Shown: positions 45,979 to 53,959 of the stretch, piece after piece
How the letters are laid out: every line of letters begins with the position of its first letter
How positions within the stretch are numbered: position 1 is the first letter of the stretch
NCBI RefSeq assembly: GCF_018734325.1
Contig: NZ_CP073754.1
Span: 744,001 to 808,000, forward strand
DNA: 64,000 bases
Direction of reading: 5' to 3'
Source of the DNA: Methylomonas paludis
Lineage (GTDB): Bacteria > Pseudomonadota > Gammaproteobacteria > Methylococcales > Methylomonadaceae
Program-made: the position numbers and the translations under genes
The notes under the pieces: generated by a model
The model's database searches: none
The model's input: the letters and a program-made list of their open reading frames with translations, nothing else
Told to the model about the DNA's origin: nothing

Positions 45979-48276
45979 ATGACCACATATAAGCAATCCT
46001 ACCTGATAGCAGGCGGCCTAACTATTAGCTCCCAGGCCAACGCGACTAGCGTTAGTCCATTAACCGCGGACTTATCGGCTCAGCCGGTATTGAGTAAAGT
46101 CAGTTATAACGCCGACACCGGGCTGCTAATCTTAACTGGTAGTCATTTCACAGGTGCCGCCAATGCATACACTGTCACTGACCTCAGCTTTAGCGGAGAT
46201 AATCAGCTCAGTTATACCCTCAGCAGTGCCAGTAGTGTGGTCGGCACCCCCGGCAGTACCCGTCTTAGCATACAAGTTTCCAAAACAGACCAACAATATC
46301 TGGATGGTTTACTGAATAAAAACGGCAGTCATGCCGCTGACGGTGTGGCCTACAGTCTGAGTGCGGCCAGTGGTTGGCAAGTCGGCGCCAATGCCGTCAG
46401 TGTCGCAAATGTAAGCGTTGCCAAGCTTAATCAGCCTGTTATTGCATCGGTTAGTTATAATGCTGCGACCGGCGTTTTTGCTATTACCGGCAGTCATCTC
46501 ACATATCACGGCAACAGCAATACCAGTATCGCAGTTGCCGATTTCAGTTTCAGCGGTATTCACGGTAAATATGCTTTCAATAGCCTAAACGATACCGTTT
46601 CGTCTTTTATTACTACCGGGAACGTCAGCAGTTTTTACATTCAGTTGAACAGCGCCGACCAGGCCTCAGTTAACAGTTTGGTTGCCGATAACGGCAAAAG
46701 CTCCCAAGGTCACGCCTATAAACTGGCTGTCAGTGCCCATTGGGATAGCGATAGCGGTGCCGCTGCCAGTAAAGCAGTTACCGTCAGTGGCCTGCTGCCC
46801 AGCATCACTCATGCCGGTTATGATGCCGGCACTGGTGTTCTCAGTCTCAGCGGCCATAACTTCACAAAAGCCCTTAGTGATTACCCGCTTACCAATCTGA
46901 GCATAACTGGTGACGGTAATAATTCATACAGCCTCAGTCAGGATAGTATCGTCAAAACGGTTGCCGACACAGCGCTGACTATTAAGCTTTCCAGTGCCGA
47001 CCAACTAGCGGTTGACGGTTTACTCAACAAAAACGGCATATTGGCCAATGATGGCAGCACTCATTATCAAATCAGCGCCGCTGCCGGCTGGGATGCCGGG
47101 GCTGCTGCAGCCGATACTGCACTGACCGTCAAAAAAGCGGCTTTGCCCAGCTTGAATAAAGTCAGTTATGATGCTGCCACCGGCGTGTTTACCATTACCG
47201 GTAATCATCTTGCCAATCACGGCAGCAGTAACGGTATTGCTCTGGCTAACTTCAGTTTAACGACTGGTAACGGCAGCTACACATTTAGCGCCAGCGACGA
47301 CAGCGTCAGTCAACTCAGCACCAAGCGTTTTAGCATCAACTTAAGCAGTACCGATCAAGCCACCGTTAACAGCTTGTTAAGCGATAACGGCAAAGGTCCG
47401 CTTGGTCAAGCTTATAATCTGGCCGCAACGGCTAACTGGGATAGTGACAGTGGCGCTAAAATCAAAACCCTTGCTGTCAATGTCAGCGGTTTGCCGACTG
47501 TATTGACGGATGTTATCTACAAAGCCGGCAGCGGTATTCTCAGTCTGATCGGTAATAATCTGCCCAGCAACGCCAAAGCTTATCATGTGTCGGCCCTGAC
47601 CATTGCCGATGCCACCACCAATACCAGTTATACTCTAAAAGACGCCAGTGTTATCAAGGGTAAACCCAATACTGATCTGGTCAATATCCAGTTATCAGCC
47701 AGTGATAAAGCCGCTGCTGATAAATTGTTTGCCGGCGCCATTGATCATACTGGATTTGGCGGCTCTGGCGGCATGGACATTTATGATCTCAACGCCGAGA
47801 GCGGCTGGGTTACTGGAGCTGGAGCAATTTCCGCTGAAACGCTCACTGTTATTGCCTCGCAACCATTATTGGGCGGGGGTAATCCAGGTTCAACCACCAA
47901 CCTCAATTCTATATTAGGCTTTAGCCTAATCGCGCCACTCGCTACCACTAGTTTGGTAAGCGCTAAAATTTCTCTGGATCAGGCCTTAACCGGCAACCCG
48001 GTCACTATCAATAGTTTTTTAGCGGATAGCGGCCAGTTAGAACTGTCCCAAACTGTTTATACCGCCTTCACCGGCATCAATATAGACAGTAATCATTTCA
48101 GCAATGCCACTACCGCTGCCAGCCCCAACGATTATCTCTACTACGATGCCAACACCGGCGGTCTCTACTATGATCCTAACGGATCCAACCCCGGCGCAGC
48201 AGTAGAAATCGCCATCATTGGCACCAATACCCATCCGGCCAGCCTGAGTCCGGCAGACTTTACTCTGCTTACCTAA
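45979..48276 (+). CDS. large repeat protein with a type I secretion-like C-terminus
   Basis: A 765-residue protein built of five beta-rich repeats of about 117 residues, starting near residues 36, 152, 273, 390 and 506 (for example PVIASVSYNAATGVFAITGS, PSLNKVSYDAATGVFTITGN). The repeats alternate in subtype A-B-A-B-A: A units carry a GVAYSLSAASGW-like end, B units carry HAYKLAVSAHWDSDSGA. The last 130 residues (from about 635) have the form of the C-terminal domain of RTX-type secreted proteins: DYLYYDANTGGLYYDPNG, then a hydrophobic end PADFTLL. There is no clear Sec signal or calcium nonapeptide. I infer secretion by a type I system and an adhesin-like role. Confidence 0.7.
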   Translation: MTTYKQSYLIAGGLTISSQANATSVSPLTADLSAQPVLSKVSYNADTGLLILTGSHFTGAANAYTVTDLSFSGDNQLSYTLSSASSVVGTPGSTRLSIQVSKTDQQYLDGLLNKNGSHAADGVAYSLSAASGWQVGANAVSVANVSVAKLNQPVIASVSYNAATGVFAITGSHLTYHGNSNTSIAVADFSFSGIHGKYAFNSLNDTVSSFITTGNVSSFYIQLNSADQASVNSLVADNGKSSQGHAYKLAVSAHWDSDSGAAASKAVTVSGLLPSITHAGYDAGTGVLSLSGHNFTKALSDYPLTNLSITGDGNNSYSLSQDSIVKTVADTALTIKLSSADQLAVDGLLNKNGILANDGSTHYQISAAAGWDAGAAAADTALTVKKAALPSLNKVSYDAATGVFTITGNHLANHGSSNGIALANFSLTTGNGSYTFSASDDSVSQLSTKRFSINLSSTDQATVNSLLSDNGKGPLGQAYNLAATANWDSDSGAKIKTLAVNVSGLPTVLTDVIYKAGSGILSLIGNNLPSNAKAYHVSALTIADATTNTSYTLKDASVIKGKPNTDLVNIQLSASDKAAADKLFAGAIDHTGFGGSGGMDIYDLNAESGWVTGAGAISAETLTVIASQPLLGGGNPGSTTNLNSILGFSLIAPLATTSLVSAKISLDQALTGNPVTINSFLADSGQLELSQTVYTAFTGINIDSNHFSNATTAASPNDYLYYDANTGGLYYDPNGSNPGAAVEIAIIGTNTHPASLSPADFTLLT

Positions 48277-48378
48277 ATCTTAAGCTTTTAAAATGTGACT
48301 GGTCGTTTAGTCGCCGGTTAGGGTAATATCGGCATTTGCATCACAGTGATTTAGAATAAGTTTAAGGATGCCCTGATC

Positions 48379-48966
48379 ATGACTATTGCCATCACCGGAC
48401 AAATGCTGGCAGAACAGCGCCCGGTATTATTCCGCTATGCACTACTGCAATTACAGGATCAGGCCAGCGCTGAGGACGCAGTGCAGGAAACCCTGTTGGC
48501 GGCACTGCAATCTGCCGGTGACTTTGCCGGTAAGTCCAGTTTGCGCACTTGGTTAATCAGCATACTTAAATACAAAATTGCCGATCATTGGCGGCGGAAT
48601 CAGAATGAAGAGCCGCTGCCGGCCTATGCCGGAAATGATCATGATGCAGATTCTGCAGCAGATGATGATTTTTTCCTGGAGGATGGGCACTGGACCAATC
48701 CACCGCAAACTTGGGCCGACCCGGAAGCGGCATTCAAGCAGCTGGAGTTTTGGGCCATCTACGAAATATGTCAGCAAAACCTGCCGCCACTGATGGCCAA
48801 AGTCTTCATGTTACGCGAGTTAGTGGGGCTGGAAGCTGCCGAAATATGCCAGGAAACGGCGCTGACTGAAGCCAATTACTGGGTGACCATGCATAGAGCT
48901 CGACTCAGATTACGGGAATGTCTGGAAAAACGCTGGTTTAACCCCCAGGAGAAAAATCATGCCTAG
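48379..48966 (+). CDS. ECF RNA polymerase sigma factor (TIGR02943-like)
   Basis: A 195-residue ECF sigma factor. Region 2 has LFRYALLQLQDQASAEDAVQ and SLRTWLISILKYKIADHWRR; region 4 has PLMAKVFMLRELVGLEAAEI and NYWVTMHRARLRLRECL. An acidic insert separates them. The next gene overlaps its end by 8 bases and is a zinc-finger anti-sigma, forming a standard pair. I suggest it drives the HvfA-like gene just downstream. Confidence 0.92.
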   Translation: MTIAITGQMLAEQRPVLFRYALLQLQDQASAEDAVQETLLAALQSAGDFAGKSSLRTWLISILKYKIADHWRRNQNEEPLPAYAGNDHDADSAADDDFFLEDGHWTNPPQTWADPEAAFKQLEFWAIYEICQQNLPPLMAKVFMLRELVGLEAAEICQETALTEANYWVTMHRARLRLRECLEKRWFNPQEKNHA

Positions 48967-49150
48967 TTGCCGCGAAATTTCAGCATTGGTATCAAAAGGG
49001 CTGGATAAACAATTAAGCCTGTCAGAGCGCTTTGCCGTACGCTGCCATTTAATGATTTGCCGTGCCTGCCGTAATTTTCAAAAACATAGCCTGATCATGC
49101 GCAAAATCAGCCAAGCCTATCTGGCTCAACTCGGTAAGTCCAAGCCATAA
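48959..49150 (+). CDS. small zinc-finger anti-sigma factor (zf-HC2)
   Basis: A 63-residue protein with the zf-HC2 motif: C4 in MPSCREISALVSKGLD and VRCHLMICRACRNF further on (H-x3-C-x2-C). Proteins this short without a membrane helix are cytoplasmic zinc-binding anti-sigma factors, often released by metal or oxidation. It overlaps the sigma gene by 8 bases, so the two are made together. Confidence 0.88.
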   Translation: MPSCREISALVSKGLDKQLSLSERFAVRCHLMICRACRNFQKHSLIMRKISQAYLAQLGKSKP

Positions 49151-49187
49151 ACCTGCTTTCGCCACAATCAGTTAAAAATAATTAAAA

Positions 49188-49224
49188 AAAACTGTAAGGA
49201 TTTTCAACCTGCTCCGACTAATAA
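49188..49224 (+). promoter_or_regulatory. possible ECF promoter upstream of the HvfA-like gene
   Basis: CTGTAAGGATTT followed by CTCCGACTAAT resembles an ECF-type -35 (TGTAAGG) and -10 (CGACTA) with normal spacing, 55 to 90 bases before the ATG. It would let the neighbouring sigma factor control the HvfA-like gene. This is a by-eye match to the general ECF form. Confidence 0.4.
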
Positions 49225-49277
49225 GGCAGATAAGCCATTTTGCTTATCCTGACCCGTATTAATTTTGGAGAATACTT

Positions 49278-49583
49278 ATGAACAAAAAAACCATGTTTAC
49301 TTTAGGCGGCACATTGGCGACCACCTTATTGGCTATGGCACCCGGCATCCATGCCGGCGAAAACCCGTTTCAATTGACCCCGGTCGACACCAGCCGCCAA
49401 TTGCTTGCCGATGCGAATGCTGAAACTACGGACGACAGCGCCAAGCTTCAGGAAGGTAAATGTGGCGCCGATAAAATCAAAGCCGCCAAAGCCCAGGAAG
49501 CCAGCTGCGGAGCCAACAAAAAAACCTCAACCGAAACCCCCAAATTGCCTGAAGCCAAATGCGGGGCAGCGGGTAAAAAATAA
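49278..49583 (+). CDS. HvfA-like RiPP metallophore precursor
   Basis: A 101-residue small protein with a signal peptide (residues 1-26, ending GIHA) and then the spaced motif NPFQLTPVDTSRQLLAD. The C-terminal half has three cysteines, each in E-x-x-C-G context: EGKCGADK (C62), EASCGANK (C77) and EAKCGAAG (C95). HvfA-type precursors carry EGKCG motifs that an MNIO enzyme turns into copper-binding oxazolone/thioamide groups. The match is the motif, size and signal peptide. The enzyme genes (hvfB/hvfC) are not here. A strong terminator follows, so it is transcribed alone, after the sigma/anti-sigma pair. Confidence 0.65.
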   Translation: MNKKTMFTLGGTLATTLLAMAPGIHAGENPFQLTPVDTSRQLLADANAETTDDSAKLQEGKCGADKIKAAKAQEASCGANKKTSTETPKLPEAKCGAAGKK

Positions 49584-49594
49584 GCGGCAATCAT

Positions 49595-49619
49595 AGACAA
49601 GGCGAGCTTCGCCTTGTCT
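49595..49619 (+). terminator. terminator directly after the HvfA-like gene
   Basis: AGACAAGGCGA and TCGCCTTGTCT form a perfect 11-base stem with a 3-base loop, 12 bases after the stop codon. Only TT follows the stem, but the hairpin is very stable. Confidence 0.75.
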
Positions 49620-49772
49620 TAACAAAGCGGGGAGTTAAAAGCTTACTGGCTACCCATGGCAAGAAAACGAGGGATTGTTAGGGTCATGATTCTATACGCA
49701 TTTATCGACTGCCGTGTATGGCAACAATAGTCCATGTAGGTGGTAATGTGCGAAACCAAACTCAATAAACTA

Positions 49773-50120
49773 TCACAACCCCATCTCAAACACCCATTTC
49801 ACCGACACATAAGCCGTCAGCACCAGCAAACTGGCATAAAAGCCGCGCCTCAGCAGCAGGCCGGCATCCCAACTACGTTGGCTCTGGGCTTCGCGATACA
49901 AACGGCGCTGAGTATAAGCCCGTTGTTCCTGATAATCGTTAAATGCGGGTAAAATCTTCTCCCGATCAGCTTCGTCATATAGCCAGATGGCGGGCATCGA
50001 TACCCCCCAATTCCCTGCCGAAGTTTCATAAAAAGCAATTTCATGTTCGGCCAATATGGCACGCACATCTTCGGCTTCGTCTTCCGGTACACCGCGTAGA
50101 GAAAAAAATAGAATTGCCAT
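49773..50120 (-). CDS. DUF6164 family protein
   Basis: A 115-residue protein. AILFFSLRGVPEDEAEDVRA and FYETSAGNWGVSMPAIWLYD fit the DUF6164 pattern, with one C-terminal membrane segment (about residues 91-110). Function is unknown. It lies 40 bases downstream of mutM on the same strand. Confidence 0.8.
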   Translation of the reverse strand: MAILFFSLRGVPEDEAEDVRAILAEHEIAFYETSAGNWGVSMPAIWLYDEADREKILPAFNDYQEQRAYTQRRLYREAQSQRSWDAGLLLRRGFYASLLVLTAYVSVKWVFEMGL

Positions 50121-50160
50121 ACAAGATAATCAAATAAAAAATAATCACAGCCTGCGCCAC

Positions 50161-50973
50161 TCAGACCTGACACACCCGGCAGCGATAAGTGGCACGCTGA
50201 CCAATTTTAAACAGCTCAATGGGTGCGGCACAATTAAGGCAGTCCAGGCCGGCCCGGCCATACACATTTAAACTTTGTTTGAAATAACCGGGTTTGCCGT
50301 CGGCATTGGCAAAATCCCGCAAAGTAGTACCGCCCTGGGCAATAGCCGCGCTCAACACCTGACGAATGGCTGCCGCCAGACGCCCGCATTCAGCAGCGCT
50401 CAGTGAACCGGCTGCACGCAGCGGATCAATCCCCGCCATAAACAAAGCTTCATTGGCGTAAATATTGCCCACGCCCACCACAATATGGCTGTCCATAATC
50501 AGGCTTTTCACTGCCAGACTGCGCTTTTGGGCGCGGCTCAGCAGGTAAGCGCCGTCAAAATCTGCGCCTAAAGGTTCCGGGCCCAGATCGCGCAGCAGAG
50601 CATGTAGCTGCGGCTCATCTTCCGTCCACAGCACTGCCCCAAATTTACGCTGGTCGTTAAAGCGCAATACGGTATCGTCGGCAAATACAAAATCGATATG
50701 ATCGTGTTTGCCGGGCGCGTGGTCGGGGTGAGTGATACGTAAATTGCCGGACATGCCCAGATGCAAAATCAAGCAGCCCGGCTGGGTAGCCAGCAGTAAA
50801 TACTTGCCGCGCCGTGCCACGCTTAACAATTCCAGGCCGGGTAGGGTGGTTTGTAGTGGCGGTACTGGCCAGCGTAACCGGGCCTGACGGATAATGATTT
50901 CCCGGAACGATTTACCGACAATATGGGGGGCAATTCCGGCGCGACTGGTTTCTACTTCAGGTAATTCCGGCAT
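50161..50973 (-). CDS. mutM: formamidopyrimidine-DNA glycosylase
   Basis: A 270-residue base-excision repair enzyme that removes 8-oxoguanine. The N-terminus MPELPEVETSR holds catalytic P2 and E3, and the C-terminal zinc finger is CLNCAAPIELFKIGQR with YRCRVC. QGGTTLRDFANADGKPGYF is another family block. Length is normal. It lies 3 bases after hflD. Confidence 0.96.
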   Translation of the reverse strand: MPELPEVETSRAGIAPHIVGKSFREIIIRQARLRWPVPPLQTTLPGLELLSVARRGKYLLLATQPGCLILHLGMSGNLRITHPDHAPGKHDHIDFVFADDTVLRFNDQRKFGAVLWTEDEPQLHALLRDLGPEPLGADFDGAYLLSRAQKRSLAVKSLIMDSHIVVGVGNIYANEALFMAGIDPLRAAGSLSAAECGRLAAAIRQVLSAAIAQGGTTLRDFANADGKPGYFKQSLNVYGRAGLDCLNCAAPIELFKIGQRATYRCRVCQV

Positions 50974-50976
50974 GGC

Positions 50977-51600
50977 TTATAGTTCTGCCAGCAGTTTTTG
51001 GGCCTCTTGCTGCAATTTTTTCCGAAACAGTAACAGCTTCCAGCGGCTGCCGCCGCATTGCCGCCATAATAAAGTGGCGCGAATGCCGGCCAGCAGCAGG
51101 GCGCGGATTTTATTGGCAGTAGCCTGATTGCTCAAATATTGCTGATCGCCCACTACCATAATTCGTGGCGGGATAGTGCTGATAGTGTTTTGATAAACAT
51201 CAGCCAGATTAGCCTGAACATTAACATGCAACACCCCAAAATGTTCGGCTTGAGCTTGAGCCTTGCTGACCCCGATACTGATCAAATTTAACAGGTCGGA
51301 ACGTTTGGCCAGCCGTTTTTGCAGATAGACCAGTTGCGCGGCATAGCGGGTCTGTTCTGGATTATTCATGACCTGACCGGCCAGTTGTCGTTCCAGATGT
51401 TCCAAGCCAAAACGGATGCCGGTTACACCGCCGTAGATATCCAGCACGCTATCGGAATTAATTTTTAGAACACTGCCTATACTGGCAGCAAACGCTTCGG
51501 TATCGTTGTTGCCGGTGGTCGCCAACTGGTGTACCAGTCGGCAGGATTGGGTTAAGCCGGCTAAGGCAATGGTTTGGTTTCTAAAATTATTTAATGACAT
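50977..51600 (-). CDS. hflD: HflD-like protein (lysogenisation regulator)
   Basis: A 207-residue helical membrane-peripheral protein of the HflD family: NQTIALAGLTQSCRLVHQLA at the start and RYAALQLVYLQKRLAKR-like helices inside. In E. coli HflD sequesters phage lambda CII. Its cellular role is unclear. It lies directly upstream of mutM; in E. coli hflD lies elsewhere. Confidence 0.88.
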   Translation of the reverse strand: MSLNNFRNQTIALAGLTQSCRLVHQLATTGNNDTEAFAASIGSVLKINSDSVLDIYGGVTGIRFGLEHLERQLAGQVMNNPEQTRYAAQLVYLQKRLAKRSDLLNLISIGVSKAQAQAEHFGVLHVNVQANLADVYQNTISTIPPRIMVVGDQQYLSNQATANKIRALLLAGIRATLLWRQCGGSRWKLLLFRKKLQQEAQKLLAEL

Positions 51601-51619
51601 AAAGGCATGATTTAGCAGC

Positions 51620-52033
51620 TCACTCCGATTTTACCGCGTGACCGGATTTAATCCAGCCCTGAATGCCGTTTTGCAGATGATAAACATTCGGAACGCCTTG
51701 TTCCAACAGGAATTGACCCACTTTGGCGCTACGATTTCCAGAACGACACACCAATATTACCGGTTGATCCGGCCTGGCTTTTAGTTTTTGTAACGCACTT
51801 AGCCATTGCGGGCCGTCAAACTTGCCTTCAGCATTAAACGACTGCAGTGTGACGCTATCAGGAATAATCCCAGTGTTATGCCATTCCGGGGCTGTACGCA
51901 CATCCACCACCAGAGCATGTTGTTCTTGCTGCATGACCTGCAATTGCTCGGGGGATAACAGACCAAGCTCTACGGCGGCCAGCCAGGGGCTAAAAAAACT
52001 CAAAAACAATAAAACCAGCGAATTAAGCGCCAT
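51620..52033 (-). CDS. periplasmic rhodanese-domain protein
   Basis: A 137-residue protein with an N-terminal signal or anchor (LNSLVLLFLSFFSPWLAA) and a single rhodanese domain. ALVVDVRTAPEWHNTGIIPD is the CH2A region and VCRSGNRSAKVGQFLLEQG holds the active cysteine. It would bind or move sulfane sulfur in the periplasm. Confidence 0.87.
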   Translation of the reverse strand: MALNSLVLLFLSFFSPWLAAVELGLLSPEQLQVMQQEQHALVVDVRTAPEWHNTGIIPDSVTLQSFNAEGKFDGPQWLSALQKLKARPDQPVILVCRSGNRSAKVGQFLLEQGVPNVYHLQNGIQGWIKSGHAVKSE

Positions 52034-52091
52034 ATATCAATATCCTGTCTAAAACTGAACCGTACAAATCAAGGCTGACAGAAAAATCTTG

Positions 52092-53300
52092 CTAGCCGTT
52101 CAAACCAATATTGCCCAGCACTGCTCCGGCCCAGAGAATACTGTCCAGATAAATTCCCGCTACCCGTTGCGGATCAATATTTTGAAAAGCGTGGGCAGAT
52201 ACTTCCCAAGGTTGATAACTCATGGCATATTCCAAAACCTGACCGGTTTTGCCGGACTTATGCAAAATCGCTTCTGCCACTTCCTGGGTCAAAGGCAGTT
52301 GCTGTACAGCCCTATCCATAGACACCCCTAAGATAGCATCGGCGCTGGACAACATCCCCACCAAAAAATAGCGGTCGCCATCTTCACCCATTTCATGGGC
52401 CAGCAGCTCACACATTCTGGCCCGAATCAGAGCAAACTGTAGCACAATGCGTGGTTTTACCGATAAGGAAGACAACATCAGAATGTTGACCCAGCGTTGC
52501 AGTTCCTTCAAGCCCAGAAAACTGATGGCTTGGGGAATCGACTCAATTTCCATCGGCAAGGCAAAAAACGCGGAATTGATATAGTGCAAGAGTTTATAGC
52601 TTAAACTCACATCCCGGCCGATAATGCGGCCGATATCCTCATAACAGGCATCTGCTTTATTCGCCGCCGCCAGCAGTTGTAATGCCGATGCATGATCAAC
52701 ATCCATGCGTATCCCGGATACCAGATGCGGTTCACTAAAGAAAAAGCCCTGAAACAATTCACAGCCCCAGCTTTTTAACAGCTCGTATTCTTCACGGGTC
52801 TGGACTTTTTCGGCCAATAAGCGCAATTTATAAGGTTTAAGCAGTTCAATTTGCCGGCGGGTATAATCCAGATCATTGGCCAACACATCAATCTTGATAA
52901 TGTCCACATATTCAAGCACCGGCAGCCAGGCATCGCTAAGCACAAAATCGTCAAGCGCTATAGTAAAACCGGCCTGCGATAATTCGCGGATACTGTTGAT
53001 AATCGCATCATTCACCGTCACAGTTTCCAATACCTCAATGACTATGCGGTCATTAGGCAGATTCAGTGGGGTTTTTTCCAGCAGATTTTGATCGGTAAAA
53101 TTAATAAAGGCTTTATGCGGCCCAACGATCTCATTCAGGCCAATCTGCAATATGGTATCGCTGATCACCTGATTTGTGGCATGGGTAGCCTCTTCAGGTG
53201 CACTCAAGTCAAAGTGAGTGCCTCTGAACAAAAGTTCGTAAGCAAACGTTTCCAGCTTGCTGTCGAATATCTGTTGGCGACCTATAAAAAATGCTGTCAT
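52092..53300 (-). CDS. EAL-HDOD signalling protein (degenerate EAL)
   Basis: A 402-residue protein of the YuxH type. The N-terminal EAL domain is degenerate: YELLFRG replaces the E-x-L-R site, and ALDDFVLSDAW replaces DDFGxGYS, so c-di-GMP hydrolysis is unlikely. The HDOD domain follows (about residues 200-390). These proteins act as regulatory partners of chemotaxis, twitching or stress pathways. It has no membrane segment. Confidence 0.88.
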   Translation of the reverse strand: MTAFFIGRQQIFDSKLETFAYELLFRGTHFDLSAPEEATHATNQVISDTILQIGLNEIVGPHKAFINFTDQNLLEKTPLNLPNDRIVIEVLETVTVNDAIINSIRELSQAGFTIALDDFVLSDAWLPVLEYVDIIKIDVLANDLDYTRRQIELLKPYKLRLLAEKVQTREEYELLKSWGCELFQGFFFSEPHLVSGIRMDVDHASALQLLAAANKADACYEDIGRIIGRDVSLSYKLLHYINSAFFALPMEIESIPQAISFLGLKELQRWVNILMLSSLSVKPRIVLQFALIRARMCELLAHEMGEDGDRYFLVGMLSSADAILGVSMDRAVQQLPLTQEVAEAILHKSGKTGQVLEYAMSYQPWEVSAHAFQNIDPQRVAGIYLDSILWAGAVLGNIGLNG

Positions 53301-53690
53301 GGCGGATACAAATTAACCGTGAACACAAAAAAACACACCTTTATAACATGCTTAAAGAGCTTGTGCTAATCAAATATTAGCGATTAGCAGTATAGCCTGA
53401 GTTGAATCCTGATAACGCTGGCTTCAAGCACTATTTGCTTGTTTCATAATGTTATTATTGTGCCACAAACCAGCTCAGGCAATCCAAAGTAATTTAGGGG
53501 GTAAGCAGTGTGAGTTCATATACAATGATATGCAAGTGTCCTTCATAAAAACGACTATAATTCAGACTTAAACCGGATCAGCCTTATACCCGGAACCTGG
53601 TGGCGATTTAAACGTCAAAACCAACAGCGCCAAGCGGGCCGTGAGCCCTATTATTCGGGCGTCAGTCCTTTTAACTGTAGGAGAAACACT
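53301..53690. other. non-coding divergent region before the copper chaperone
   Basis: No gene is supported. A TATAAT (53556-53561) lies 130 bases before the chaperone ATG with a poor -35. A GCCC/GGGC hairpin is found near 53645-53661. I do not see a CueR-type dyad. Confidence 0.5.
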
Positions 53691-53900
53691 ATGACGACAT
53701 CGATTACCCTCAGCGTCACCGGCATGAAATGCGGTGGCTGCGAAACCAATGTCACCAGTAAACTTGGTGAACTGGCCGGCGTAATTGCCGTACAGGCTTC
53801 ACACCAACAAAATAGCGTTATTGTAGAATACGACCCGGAAAAAACGGACATTGATGCCATTGAAGATGTCATCACTGCAGCAGGTTACCACGTTAAATAA
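53691..53900 (+). CDS. copper chaperone (CopZ-like HMA protein)
   Basis: A 69-residue ferredoxin-like heavy-metal domain with [11 protein letters not shown] holding the CXXC copper site. It delivers copper to the P-type ATPase encoded 60 bases downstream. TAGGAGAAAC lies just before the ATG. Confidence 0.92.
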   Translation: MTTSITLSVTGMKCGGCETNVTSKLGELAGVIAVQASHQQNSVIVEYDPEKTDIDAIEDVITAAGYHVK

Positions 53901-53959
53901 CACCGTCACCCATCAGGGCACAAAACCCTAGCCCTGTACCAGATATTATCGGAGTAGAC

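Noticed and set aside
53301-53690. CueR operator in front of the copper chaperone
   Set aside because: No dyad of the expected form with a 19-base promoter spacer could be seen.
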